Assembly (NCBI GenBank): GCA_028821605.1
Contig: JAPPFM010000055.1
Coordinates: forward strand, 1-64,000
Source: Candidatus Poribacteria bacterium
Lineage (GTDB): Bacteria; Poribacteria; WGA-4E; WGA-3G
Reading direction: 5' to 3'
Length of the DNA stretch: 64,000 nucleotides
Of the stretch, positions 43,477 to 51,763 are shown piece after piece. The position numbers were made by a program, and so were the translations under genes. Numbering within the stretch: the first letter of the stretch is position 1; the number at the start of each line of letters is the position of its first letter. The notes beneath the pieces are model-generated. The model had not been told where the DNA came from. It saw nothing but the letters and a program-made list of their open reading frames with translations, and made no database searches.

Positions 43477-44511
43477 CTATGAGTTCGTTCTAAATCTCTC
43501 TTTTGCCGAGATGAGATAGGAATAGACATCAATCTCATTTGATTCATCAGGTAGCGTTCCAACAACCGCTGCACTGGCAGAAAGGGCTGAGGCAATAGGA
43601 TCTCCGCTTTGATAAGCCCACACTGCCCCCGTTAAACTGATTCCAAAAGTAATTGGTTTTTTCCAAGAACCTTGATATGTTTTTCTGAGTGTAGAAGATC
43701 GCTCCTCTACTTCTTCTTGGCGTTGCTTAAATTTTACTTCGCGTTCGTCAAAGGGCGTACGACTGAGTTCGCGCGTAAAATCCCGTACTGATTGGATATA
43801 GTCTCGATGTTGACGATAGTTCTGCTGACGAAAATCAAGAACCTCATCTATTGGAACTGGACCAAGATCAACACCTACTTTAGTCATGTCAAACGAAACA
43901 ACGTCGCCAACTGATGGGGATGGAGAATCCGTACTTGAAATAATTTCGTTTAAGGCACCGACGACTTGTTTTTGGTCAGTTGCTGGTGATAGCTTCAAGC
44001 CAATACAGTTCTCGGCAGATCTGCTGAGGACTTGTGCCAAGAGCGTAAGAATTAGTGCACCTACGGTTCCATCCATGGAGATGAAGGAACCTTCTCCTGA
44101 GTTATCTGCTAAACCACGAGATTCAAGTTCTTGGAGTATAGCATCAGCGAGTTTTTCATTACCGTCATATCCGAGTTTCGACCTTGCTAAGGAACGGAAA
44201 GCAGAATCTTTAATCCGGTTACTATCGAATCGAGTCAAATGGTCCAACCGCCCGGACTCTATTATATCACTTAGTGCTTTTGCCAATGCTTCAGTTGCTT
44301 TATCATCAATAATTTCTTCCGGACGAATTACGCGAAACAATTCGTGATTTTTAAGGGCGAAAACGATTGGGAAGTCATCGTATGGTTGATAATCCTCTGC
44401 GGAGCCGGGTATTAACATGGCAATACCATCAAAAAAACAAATCAAGTTTTTAACCCAGTCCGTATCGCGCCAACGCTGCCCGGGGTAATAGAAAGCAAAA
44501 TTTGGTTTCAT
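43477..44511 (-). CDS. DUF6236-like protein of unknown function
   Basis: A 344-residue protein. The opening FYYPGQRWRDTDWVKNLICFFDGIAMLIP matches the DUF6236 pattern, followed by helical segments and a charged coiled-coil region (FDEREVKFKQRQEEVEERSSTLRKTY); a hydrophobic stretch GISLTGAVWAYQ near the end could be an amphipathic or membrane helix. No motif with a known reaction. It ends 16 bases before the fused MNT-HEPN gene, whose ribosome site lies in that spacer, so they are probably one operon. A defence-related role is a guess from that neighbour. Confidence 0.6.
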   Translation of the reverse strand: MKPNFAFYYPGQRWRDTDWVKNLICFFDGIAMLIPGSAEDYQPYDDFPIVFALKNHELFRVIRPEEIIDDKATEALAKALSDIIESGRLDHLTRFDSNRIKDSAFRSLARSKLGYDGNEKLADAILQELESRGLADNSGEGSFISMDGTVGALILTLLAQVLSRSAENCIGLKLSPATDQKQVVGALNEIISSTDSPSPSVGDVVSFDMTKVGVDLGPVPIDEVLDFRQQNYRQHRDYIQSVRDFTRELSRTPFDEREVKFKQRQEEVEERSSTLRKTYQGSWKKPITFGISLTGAVWAYQSGDPIASALSASAAVVGTLPDESNEIDVYSYLISAKERFRTNS

Positions 44512-44621
44512 AGTTTAGGTCTTCTATAAAAATCTAAACATCGTCGCTAAACTCCAGTGCAAATACTAAAGCATACTTAGAAGAAAGCAGATTGTGTTCG
44601 TCATAATAGGGAAACCGGATT

Positions 44622-45176
44622 TCACTGATGATCATGTGCCTTCTTTTGCTGCACGGTTTTGTAATAATCTACAGATGACATAATAAGGCAATCTTCTAGA
44701 TTAACAATTAAACCAGCCTCCGAACCCGTAACCTTTCCAACCACCACTACATTTTGCCCCACTATGAGTTGCTGTAAAATTGGAAAGGTACTCTTTTTCA
44801 TCTGACAGGAAACACTCATGACCAAATCGACCGACTCAAGATTGACAAAGTACTTCTCTGCCAATGTATACATGTTACTAATGTCACCACGGACTATAAC
44901 GTTTTTCCCTTTATACTTTGCATCTGCGGCAAATACGTTAGCTGCATATTCTTCAATGAGTTCAAGGGCACGCACATAATAATCAGCTTTTTCTAACTTC
45001 TTTAGGAAATCTTTTTGCTCTTTTCCCATAGTCTCTTGTGGCCGTGTCTCTGTACCTGTAGGAGGTTCTTTATCTTTTACTGGTGGATCAGGTAGCACAC
45101 CAAACATTGCCAGAATAACGGATAGCACAAACAGACCTAACACTGAGAAACAGCCAATTTTGAATGCTCTTTTCAT
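44622..45176 (-). CDS. Membrane-anchored OB-fold-like protein
   Basis: A 184-residue protein. One hydrophobic helix (about residues 6-22, IGCFSVLGLFVLSVILAMF) anchors it, then a Pro/Glu/Thr-rich linker, and from about residue 80 a domain with the tRNA_anti-like OB-fold pattern (VIVRGDISNMYTLAEKYFVNL, VGQNVVVVGKVTG, VNLEDCLIM). ATG 45176 is chosen because AGGACAGG precedes it and the helix begins there; an earlier in-frame ATG 30 codons upstream is less likely. Its ligand is unknown and its neighbours give no clear hint. Confidence 0.65.
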   Translation of the reverse strand: MKRAFKIGCFSVLGLFVLSVILAMFGVLPDPPVKDKEPPTGTETRPQETMGKEQKDFLKKLEKADYYVRALELIEEYAANVFAADAKYKGKNVIVRGDISNMYTLAEKYFVNLESVDLVMSVSCQMKKSTFPILQQLIVGQNVVVVGKVTGSEAGLIVNLEDCLIMSSVDYYKTVQQKKAHDHQ

Positions 45177-45369
45177 ATAGCCTGTCCTGTTGAAAAAGTT
45201 ATTTACTGTCCGGTAGCGAACAACTTTCACCAGTAACCACTTTGTTTCTAACTGGTGCTCCGTCAATTTTGAGTTTGTAATATCAACATCGCTAAGTGGA
45301 GATCGCTCCTAACGGAAAATGCGGCCTGCGATAAACCCTTTTACTTACAATTTTAAACTTGATAAGGTG

Positions 45370-46194
45370 CTAATTGAGATACGGGTTCACGACTTCACGC
45401 TCCAGTGCCAAGCCTTCCCATTCGTCATCACCGGGTCCATCGTAGATGAGGGTATGGGGTCCGGCGAAACCCGCTTCTTGAGTGAGTTTAAGGCATTGCA
45501 CGTAATCTTCTTTGTCCATTTCGCGCGGCGCAGCGAAATGGGCTTTGGTATGACACGACTCTGCTAACGGCGCAATCGCGGCGAGGTCTTCGTATTTCGT
45601 ATCGCCACGCCAGTTACCGAAATCGAGACAGAGTCCCACCTTACCGTCTAATCCGTCTAAAATGGTGTTGACGTTTTCAGGGGTAGAGAAGATAGAGAAC
45701 CAGTTTTCGCTCATCAGGCGGATGCCTGCGATATCGGCGCGTTCGGTGAGCTGCGAGAGGACCTCACGGCTCTGTGCCACAGTTTCAGCAGACGGATCCG
45801 CTTTACCACCGATGACACGTGCGCACTTCGCACCAAGTTCACCAGCAATGTCGATCCACTTCTCAATCCACGCGATGTCGCGCGCTGCATCAGATGGATG
45901 CGTGATGTCGCCATCATCAATCAACACAGAAAAGAGTTCAACATCAGCATCTGCAAGTGCGGCGCGAAGTTCAGTGAGATAAGACTTCTCGACAGAGGGC
46001 AGATGGAAATGGCAAATCTCTAAGGTGCGAATGCCGAATTCGGCAACACGTGCAGGTAGTTCCAAGAGTGAAATGGGTCCCTGATTGTGGGTTTCGAGGG
46101 GGATCTGCATATCGTGCGTGGGTCCGGTGAATCCGGGTTTCCCGAGTTGGCGATGCAAACTCCAGGTTGAGACTGAAAGACGAGGTGTTGACAT
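45370..46194 (-). CDS. Sugar phosphate isomerase/epimerase-type TIM-barrel protein
   Basis: A 274-residue AP-endonuclease-2-like/xylose isomerase-like TIM barrel. Strand ends are visible as IRTLEICHFHLP, CARVIGGKADP, MSENWFSI, GLCLDFGNW, CHTKAHFA and HTLIYDGPG; several of these carry the Glu/Asp/His that bind the metal in this family. Members include inosose dehydratases and various sugar isomerases; the specific one cannot be chosen. It follows the methyltransferase gene by 35 bases and is probably not functionally linked to it. Confidence 0.75.
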   Translation of the reverse strand: MSTPRLSVSTWSLHRQLGKPGFTGPTHDMQIPLETHNQGPISLLELPARVAEFGIRTLEICHFHLPSVEKSYLTELRAALADADVELFSVLIDDGDITHPSDAARDIAWIEKWIDIAGELGAKCARVIGGKADPSAETVAQSREVLSQLTERADIAGIRLMSENWFSIFSTPENVNTILDGLDGKVGLCLDFGNWRGDTKYEDLAAIAPLAESCHTKAHFAAPREMDKEDYVQCLKLTQEAGFAGPHTLIYDGPGDDEWEGLALEREVVNPYLN

Positions 46195-46229
46195 AATTGT
46201 AATTCTCCAAAATTGCGATCAGTAGATCG

Positions 46230-47441
46230 CTAAATATGATGCTGTCCTAACAACGATTTGAAATACGTATCTAATCCAGACGCTGCTTGTTTCCTCGCTA
46301 TCGGATTTATCTGAAAATGCTTTTTCAAGAAAGGGTGATGTCTAATAGTCTCACTAATGAAAGCAGATTTATATTCCCTGAACAATTCATCATCTATAAG
46401 CACATCACAATTCCCGAAATAGAAAGGAAGTCTATGCAGGTTTCTTTTAAACACATCTATGTATGCATAGTAATCTAATTTTCGTTTGTCAATCACGATC
46501 GTATTCGCGCTATAACTTTCAACAAAGGTACGATTTCTTTTTAGGGCATTGATGTCTCGCATTGTCCAAAAAAACAGAGGATTATCTTTTTCCGAATGAT
46601 GGCTGTTTCTCTCCGCAGATATCGATCGCTTCTTCTTTGGATATTTATCGACGTAACCCGTAATATAATCGAAGTCGCCAAGGCAAAAATCTTCTATAAA
46701 CATTACGCCCCGCTGGGGCTTTATCGGTGCTGCGCGCTTTTGGTTATCTTTACCCGCTATACGAAAACGAAAAGAACGGATGAAACTATATTCCATTCCT
46801 TGCGTGTCTCTCTGGTAAAGCGCGAGAACAATTGGAAAGGACGTGTGTTTCGCGGATTCAGGAAATTCCGAACTGCTGATGAGTAGACCCTCTATCAGTC
46901 TGTAATTTGCAGTGAACTCCTTTAAGTGTCTAAAATTGGTAGGCTTGATTAAATAGGACAGTGGATGCAAAACACAAATGAGGTCTGCTTCGAGTTTATT
47001 GTAGGAACGGAGAAACGATATACCTAAATCCCGACTCGCTATATCTTCATCGATGTCAAAATCAATGTCTTTGATACTGTGGCGAATAAGCGATGTTTTA
47101 TCGTTATAGGGTGGGTTTCCAACCACTATCAAATGAGACTGCTGAGGAATACCGAATTTTGCTCTTGATACATCACACAAAGCATTTGTTTGAAAGAACC
47201 GAACTTTATTATTGTTTTTTTTCGCTACGCTGATTGCAGTTTCGTCTATATCGCACCCAATTGTGGTAGCCTGCCCACAATTTTTCAGAAAATCCCCGTA
47301 TCCACACGCACTATCAATGACAGTGGTCTGTGAATTCAGGTAAGGCGCGATCATCTTCCACGCTATATTTACAATTTCAGGCGGCGTGTAGTAGCTCCCC
47401 AAATTCACTCTACTCTCATACGCTAAGTGTGCTTGACTCAT
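46230..47441 (-). CDS. N6-adenine DNA methyltransferase, type II-like, no restriction partner seen
   Basis: A 403-residue protein. Residues 45-49 (ACGYG) are SAM motif I, GCDIDETAI motif II, and NPPY (109-112) the catalytic motif IV of adenine-N6 methylases. The opening YYTPPEIV is typical of Eco57I-type/type II methylases, as is the aromatic-rich C-terminal part that may recognise DNA. No endonuclease gene is adjacent, so it may be an orphan with a regulatory or protective role. A 32-codon open frame ends eight bases before its start. Confidence 0.8.
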   Translation of the reverse strand: MSQAHLAYESRVNLGSYYTPPEIVNIAWKMIAPYLNSQTTVIDSACGYGDFLKNCGQATTIGCDIDETAISVAKKNNNKVRFFQTNALCDVSRAKFGIPQQSHLIVVGNPPYNDKTSLIRHSIKDIDFDIDEDIASRDLGISFLRSYNKLEADLICVLHPLSYLIKPTNFRHLKEFTANYRLIEGLLISSSEFPESAKHTSFPIVLALYQRDTQGMEYSFIRSFRFRIAGKDNQKRAAPIKPQRGVMFIEDFCLGDFDYITGYVDKYPKKKRSISAERNSHHSEKDNPLFFWTMRDINALKRNRTFVESYSANTIVIDKRKLDYYAYIDVFKRNLHRLPFYFGNCDVLIDDELFREYKSAFISETIRHHPFLKKHFQINPIARKQAASGLDTYFKSLLGQHHI

Positions 47442-47449
47442 TTTTCAAT

Positions 47450-47548
47450 TCATTCATTGGTGCTTTTTGTAGCTCTTCGTACGATTCTTCCGAGCGTAAA
47501 GAGGAACGCTATAAACACACCTGCGATAACCCATTCCATCCAGTCCAT
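47450..47548 (-). CDS. Possible 32-residue single-pass membrane protein
   Basis: The frame encodes 32 residues with a hydrophobic helix (WVIAGVFIAFLFTLG), a basic end (RIVRRATK) and an ATG preceded by GGAAG. It lies between the hydrolase (stop at 47578) and the methyltransferase gene (start at 47441), all in the same direction. Its length is below usual gene-calling limits. Membrane mini-proteins of this shape often act as regulators or toxins; no homology can be claimed. Confidence 0.4.
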   Translation of the reverse strand: MDWMEWVIAGVFIAFLFTLGRIVRRATKSTNE

Positions 47549-47577
47549 CACAATTCTTCCAATATCGCGAATCACGG

Positions 47578-48294
47578 TTATAAGTTTCCATCAATCCACG
47601 CCACGACTTTTTCCACCATAACAGCGGTGCCATCGCCAGAAAAGACGTGGTCTACACCGGGGAGTTCAAGGAGTTCTGTCGGTTCGTTTGCAAACTGAAG
47701 AACATCAATACTATCTTGAATTGGCACAATATCGTCCTCTGAACCGTGAACTAACAGCCATGGACCTCCAAATTTACTGGCACGTTTCGCAACGCTGTCG
47801 ATTGTTGCCATGTCGTCCATATAGGCTTGTGAGAGCGGACAATCGGGCTCATCCCACATGAAGCCTTCGTCGGGTGTAGCATCACTGAATTCACGTTCTG
47901 CAAACGCTTTCGTGTGTACCATCCCCGCAAGCGAGACCAGTGCTTCAATGCGTTCATCCGTGGCGGCACGCAGCACGCCAACGGCACCCCCCATGCTGTG
48001 TCCGACATAGCAGACTTTATAATCGCTGAGTGCGTCAATAATTTTACCGAGGTCCGCAACCTCTTTGGTGATAGTGGAATCTGTAAACGCCCCTTCCGAT
48101 TCACCGTTGCCGGAAAAGGAGAAGCGCAAGGCAGAGATACCAGCCGCGGCGAGTCCTTCTGCCAAAGCGACAAGAGCAGGTCTGTCTTTATTACCGGTGA
48201 CCCCGTGTCCAATCACCACAATTCTATCGCCTTTGCCTTCGTGAAAGGTGTAATCGAGGCGTTCACCATGTTCATTTCTAATTTCGCTAAACAT
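47578..48294 (-). CDS. Alpha/beta-hydrolase family protein
   Basis: A 238-residue hydrolase. The nucleophile elbow is GHSMGG, the acid is Asp in LVHGSEDDIVP and the His is in GVDHVFSG near the C-terminus; the oxyanion turn is IGHGVTGNKDRP. The family contains esterases, lipases and acyl transferases; the closest pattern is that of short-chain carboxyl esterases such as those in EstA-like subgroups. Cytoplasmic, without a signal peptide. It lies downstream of the toxin-antitoxin pair in the same direction. Confidence 0.85.
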   Translation of the reverse strand: MFSEIRNEHGERLDYTFHEGKGDRIVVIGHGVTGNKDRPALVALAEGLAAAGISALRFSFSGNGESEGAFTDSTITKEVADLGKIIDALSDYKVCYVGHSMGGAVGVLRAATDERIEALVSLAGMVHTKAFAEREFSDATPDEGFMWDEPDCPLSQAYMDDMATIDSVAKRASKFGGPWLLVHGSEDDIVPIQDSIDVLQFANEPTELLELPGVDHVFSGDGTAVMVEKVVAWIDGNL

Positions 48295-48331
48295 AAGTTT
48301 TTAGTTTCCAAAAGTAATGGCTTATTTAGAG

Positions 48332-48601
48332 TCAAAATTGATGAAGTAATCTGTCATATTCGTCATGAGGACCGATCCAAAACCAGTGGATTGCATTACC
48401 TTCCCGTAAATCTAAAGCACGCCACTCAATTCCGATTCGGACTGAGTAAATCGGTTCTATGGTATGCACTCGCTTGAATCGCAAACTTGGATGATTAGGG
48501 TTTTGTTGCCAGAGGCGGTGGTTTTTGCGTGTTTTTTCCTTGACATTTTCCGGTAACTGCCGAAAACGAGCAAGAAAATCTCTTGTTAAATGTGAATTCA
48601 C
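48332..48601 (-). CDS. RelE/ParE-superfamily toxin-like protein
   Basis: An 89-residue protein with the pattern DFLARFRQLPENVKEKTRK, SLRFKRVH, YSVRIGIEWRALDL and WFWIGPHDEY, homologous to the toxin at 21144. The start codon lies within ATGA overlap with the antitoxin stop. The C-terminal basic patch and Tyr fit RelE-type RNA cleavage. Toxicity is assumed from family and pairing. Confidence 0.75.
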   Translation of the reverse strand: MNSHLTRDFLARFRQLPENVKEKTRKNHRLWQQNPNHPSLRFKRVHTIEPIYSVRIGIEWRALDLREGNAIHWFWIGPHDEYDRLLHQF

Positions 48602-48816
48602 AACTCATCAATGTCCATCTTTTTACTATGCCCTGCTTTAATATCAGCACGGACTTTGTGTGCGAGTTGGGCGAGTTTCTCTTGTGATTCGGCAAAAGCC
48701 TTATTCCATCTCTGTTCATCTTCCAGCTCTTCAAGAATTACAGCAGCAATGGCATCTTGTTCTTCAGGTGCCAGTTTATAAACTTCGCTGAGGGCTTTTT
48801 CAAGAAGCTGTGTCAT
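48598..48816 (-). CDS. Probable antitoxin of the RelE-like pair
   Basis: A 72-residue acidic helical protein (LLEKALSEVYKLAPEEQDAIAAVILEELEDEQRW, then a charged tail with KAGHSKKMDIDEL). It overlaps the toxin gene by ATGA, and it lies first in the operon, which is the common order for such pairs. No DNA-binding motif is obvious, so autoregulation cannot be claimed. The last 30 residues, which would wrap the toxin, are acidic/basic mixed as in other antitoxins of this sort. Confidence 0.7.
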   Translation of the reverse strand: MTQLLEKALSEVYKLAPEEQDAIAAVILEELEDEQRWNKAFAESQEKLAQLAHKVRADIKAGHSKKMDIDEL

Positions 48817-48891
48817 TAATATTTTGGGCGTAGAAAACTTTAACTTTAGTCAAGCTTTCTACGCCTTCTCCTCTTTTTCACAGGCTTGTTG

Positions 48892-48929
48892 ATAGGTAGG
48901 TGTACTTCTTCTACTGTGCACCTACCTAT
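48892..48929. repeat. 14-bp imperfect inverted repeat
   Basis: ATAGGTAGGTG (48892-48902) and CACCTACCTAT (48919-48929) pair perfectly, and the stem extends to 14 positions with one G-T mismatch around a 10-nt loop. It lies between the antitoxin start and the end of the molybdenum hydroxylase gene. It could be a terminator relic or an operator; no T-run follows on either strand. Confidence 0.5.
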
Positions 48930-48983
48930 ATTCGGATGTGTGAGACACGAATGAATGCCTCGCAAATATCCTTATGTGACGAA

Positions 48984-51287
48984 CTACACGCCATGCCCGT
49001 TGTTTTTCAGGGCATCAATAACCTTCTCAGGTTTAATCGGTAGCTCGTTAATCCGTACGCCGATAGCATCTTTAACGGCATTTGCCATCGTTGCCAACGT
49101 TGGCGTGATAGGCGGTTCACCGACCCCTTTGGCACCGTAGGGACCATTCGGTGCTGGCACTTCGACAATAACGGACTCTACCGTTGGGAGGTCTGCGGAA
49201 GTTGGAACGCGGTAATCGACGAAGCCGGGATTGATGTTCCCTTCTTCACCGTACTGCATCTCTTCCATCATCGCCCATGCGTAGCCTTGTACCGTTCCAC
49301 CTTCAATCTGCCCTTCAACCGCCATTGGGTTGATAGCGAAGCCGACATCTTGCGAAGCGACGAGCTTAAGGACTCTGGTTCTGCCAGTATCTGGGTCTAC
49401 CTCAACTTTGGCAATCTGCGCCGCGAGTGCAGGTGTACTGGGTTGCCGCGCGAAGGAACCTTTCCCAACAATAGGACCACCGGTTGTGGACAGACTATAC
49501 GCCGCGAGTTCACCCAATGAAATTGACTTCGGCGGGTCAGCTGAGATAACGTGAACCTCTCCATCTCTAAGCTCAAGATTATCTACATTCATATTGAGTC
49601 GTTCTGAAGCGAGTTCAAGAATCCGCCGATGCGCATCTTCAGCCGCTAACTTAGCAGTGTTGCCCATTGTGAAGGTGACAACGCTGCCGCCTGAACCAGT
49701 AGAATACGGTGCGGAATCCGTGTCGCCGCGTCGGATTGTGACGCTTTCATACGGCACTGTTAGGATTTCAGCGATAATCTGGGAAATCGCTGTATCTGTT
49801 CCCGTGATGTCCATAGATCCGTGGAAAATACGGACACTACCATCTTCGTGGACAGAAACGTAGACACCACCCGGTCCACAGCCGTTCGTCCAATCACCAA
49901 CGGCAACGCCCCAGCCTTGATTTTCACCTGCTTCCCGATCCCACCATCCGGCGGCATCAGCAACCGCTTCTAAGGTCTCTTTGTAACCGACTTTCGGTTC
50001 AGCTGCGCCTGCGGGGACGGCATCGCCTTCTTCGCGCATGTTCATCAGGCGGAATTTAACGGGATCCATGCCGATACGCTCAGCAATCTCGTCGAGTTGG
50101 GACTCACCTGCGAAAATGGCTTGTGGCGCACCCGGTGCCCTATAGGCAGCTGTACCGGATTTATTGGTGTGAACACCGTAAGCACTTACTTTGAGGTTTG
50201 GAATCTTGTAGACCCCGCGGACTCGAATCGTGCTGCCGATGGATGCGCCGGAAACGGAACCTGAGTCCCAAAAGGCGACTGCTTCCCGTGCGACGATGTG
50301 CCCGTCCTTCGTAGCACCTGTTTTGAGTTTGATAACACATCCGGGTGCCGGTCTGCCATCGGTGAATTCCTCTTCGCGCGTCATCTGCACACGAACAGGA
50401 CGACCTGTTTTCTGTGAGAGCAGCACGGCTGGAACGTGCGTGATGATAACACCAAAACGTCCACCAAAACCGCCGCCCATTGTTGTACCGATGACGTTAA
50501 TTTGCGTCAACGGAATACCAAGCGTTCCAGCGATACCGGAACGGATCGCAAACGGACCTTGGGTGGATGCCCAAACAGTAATTTTACCAGATGAATCTGC
50601 ACTGGCGACAGAGACGTGCGGCTCCATGTAGGTTTGATGTACCCGTGGAATCACGTACGTATCTTCAACAACGACATCGGATTCAGCAAATCCTTTTTCA
50701 ACATCACCCGCTTCGGAATGGCTTTCGGCGGAGATGTTATAGTAGACTTCATCAGGATAATTCTCTAATTCTGCTTCAAGCTTGCTGATTTCGTCGCTGT
50801 GATCGTTCTCCCTATCGCGAGAGAGTTTCCGGATTTGTGTGCTGATTTCTCGCCGATTCGGTCCGTCCTTTGTGTCGTCCCCGTGCAGTCTTGGTGCAGA
50901 AGGCGTGATCGCTTCCATGACATCCTGCACAACCGGTAGAACTTCGTATTCAATCTTAATGAGTTCAGCGGCTTCCTCAGCGATATCCGGATCGGTTGCA
51001 GCAACAGCAGCGAGCGGTTCGCCTAAGTACAGTACTTTATCGGTTGCGAAAACTCTTCTACCGCTTGGCACATCATCTTGCGTAATGATCGCCCTGACAC
51101 CGGGAAGTTTTTCGGCTTCGCTGGTGTCGATGCTGAGTATATTGGCATGCGCCTGTTTACTACGGACGATTTTCCCGTAGAGCATACCGGGCGGATGGAC
51201 ATCTGCACCGTATTGGGCAGCACCCGTCACTTTCTCCACAGCATCAACCCGTGCGACTTTTTGCCCAACAACAGTATAATCTGACAT
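48984..51287 (-). CDS. Xanthine dehydrogenase family, molybdenum-binding large subunit
   Basis: A 767-residue large subunit of a CoxL/XdhA-like hydroxylase. Visible are GGGFGGRFG (molybdopterin loop), YRAPGAPQ, GGSVVTFT, the C-terminal QGYAWAMMEE and GAKGVGEPPITP with the catalytic Glu. These enzymes oxidise purines, aldehydes or CO using water and pass electrons to the Fe-S and FAD subunits. The N-terminal region carries an extra charged segment of about 40 residues (SRDRENDHSDEISKLEAELENY) absent from standard members. AGGAGAATGAG precedes the ATG. The substrate is not known. Confidence 0.9.
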   Translation of the reverse strand: MSDYTVVGQKVARVDAVEKVTGAAQYGADVHPPGMLYGKIVRSKQAHANILSIDTSEAEKLPGVRAIITQDDVPSGRRVFATDKVLYLGEPLAAVAATDPDIAEEAAELIKIEYEVLPVVQDVMEAITPSAPRLHGDDTKDGPNRREISTQIRKLSRDRENDHSDEISKLEAELENYPDEVYYNISAESHSEAGDVEKGFAESDVVVEDTYVIPRVHQTYMEPHVSVASADSSGKITVWASTQGPFAIRSGIAGTLGIPLTQINVIGTTMGGGFGGRFGVIITHVPAVLLSQKTGRPVRVQMTREEEFTDGRPAPGCVIKLKTGATKDGHIVAREAVAFWDSGSVSGASIGSTIRVRGVYKIPNLKVSAYGVHTNKSGTAAYRAPGAPQAIFAGESQLDEIAERIGMDPVKFRLMNMREEGDAVPAGAAEPKVGYKETLEAVADAAGWWDREAGENQGWGVAVGDWTNGCGPGGVYVSVHEDGSVRIFHGSMDITGTDTAISQIIAEILTVPYESVTIRRGDTDSAPYSTGSGGSVVTFTMGNTAKLAAEDAHRRILELASERLNMNVDNLELRDGEVHVISADPPKSISLGELAAYSLSTTGGPIVGKGSFARQPSTPALAAQIAKVEVDPDTGRTRVLKLVASQDVGFAINPMAVEGQIEGGTVQGYAWAMMEEMQYGEEGNINPGFVDYRVPTSADLPTVESVIVEVPAPNGPYGAKGVGEPPITPTLATMANAVKDAIGVRINELPIKPEKVIDALKNNGHGV

Positions 51288-51307
51288 CTCATTCTCCTTT
51301 CTTATTC

Positions 51308-51419
51308 GTTATCAGTTGTTAGTCGTCGATTATCAGACACAATCTTGTGGCGGTTACCAGAAAGATGCCCGCCACAAATTGTCTCTTAACTGGAAACTGA
51401 TAACTGAAAACTGATAACT
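51308..51419. repeat. MITE-like element with nested inverted repeats
   Basis: The gap between the large subunit and the zinc-ribbon gene has related ends (GTTATCAGTT near 51308 and AACTGATAAC near 51408) and an internal 9-bp stem TTGTGGCGG/CCGCCACAA (51345-51353 with 51369-51377). The size of about 110 bp and nested stems suggest a small non-coding mobile element. Confidence 0.5.
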
Positions 51420-51420
51420 A

Positions 51421-51651
51421 TTATGCACTTGCAACGAGGTGGTGGAGTTTACCGCGTCCGATAGCAGTATTACATCTTTTACAGACTTTCACAGTCTCCT
51501 CACCAACTTCTCGTTCATAGAGCACTTTCACACCGGTGCGTTCACAAACTGGACAGGTTCCACGACCGTTATTATATTCGCCTTGGTGAACGTTCCCGTT
51601 TGGATCGACATAGAGGTGTCTTATGCCTGTTCCACGATGCGTCTTTGCCAT
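51421..51651 (-). CDS. Small zinc-ribbon protein within the hydroxylase operon
   Basis: A 76-residue protein with CPVC and CKRC, a four-cysteine zinc ribbon, preceded by a short basic N-terminus (KTHRGTGIRHLYVDPNG). The family is not recognised, although ribosomal-protein-like (L32/S27-type) ribbons look similar. AGGAG precedes the ATG. It lies between the Fe-S and the molybdenum subunit genes. A role as a maturation or electron-transfer partner, or merely a chance insertion, cannot be decided. Confidence 0.6.
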   Translation of the reverse strand: MAKTHRGTGIRHLYVDPNGNVHQGEYNNGRGTCPVCERTGVKVLYEREVGEETVKVCKRCNTAIGRGKLHHLVASA

Positions 51652-51663
51652 TTTTTCTCCTAA

Positions 51664-51762
51664 CGTTGGCTATCAACAATCGGCTGTCGGCTATCAGTGA
51701 AGAGCGTTTCTGGTTCAGTTACGTCCCTTGCTGGCTGCCGATGACTGATGGCTATTTTATAG
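51664..51762. repeat. Intergenic repeat with TGATGACTGA-type ends
   Basis: The 112-bp gap between the zinc-ribbon and Fe-S genes carries GGCTATCAGT near 51688 and ACTGATGGCT near 51744, i.e. related inverted ends. Matching ends are found in the final gap at 63876-63990, so this is one of a family. Confidence 0.45.
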
Positions 51763-51763
51763 T

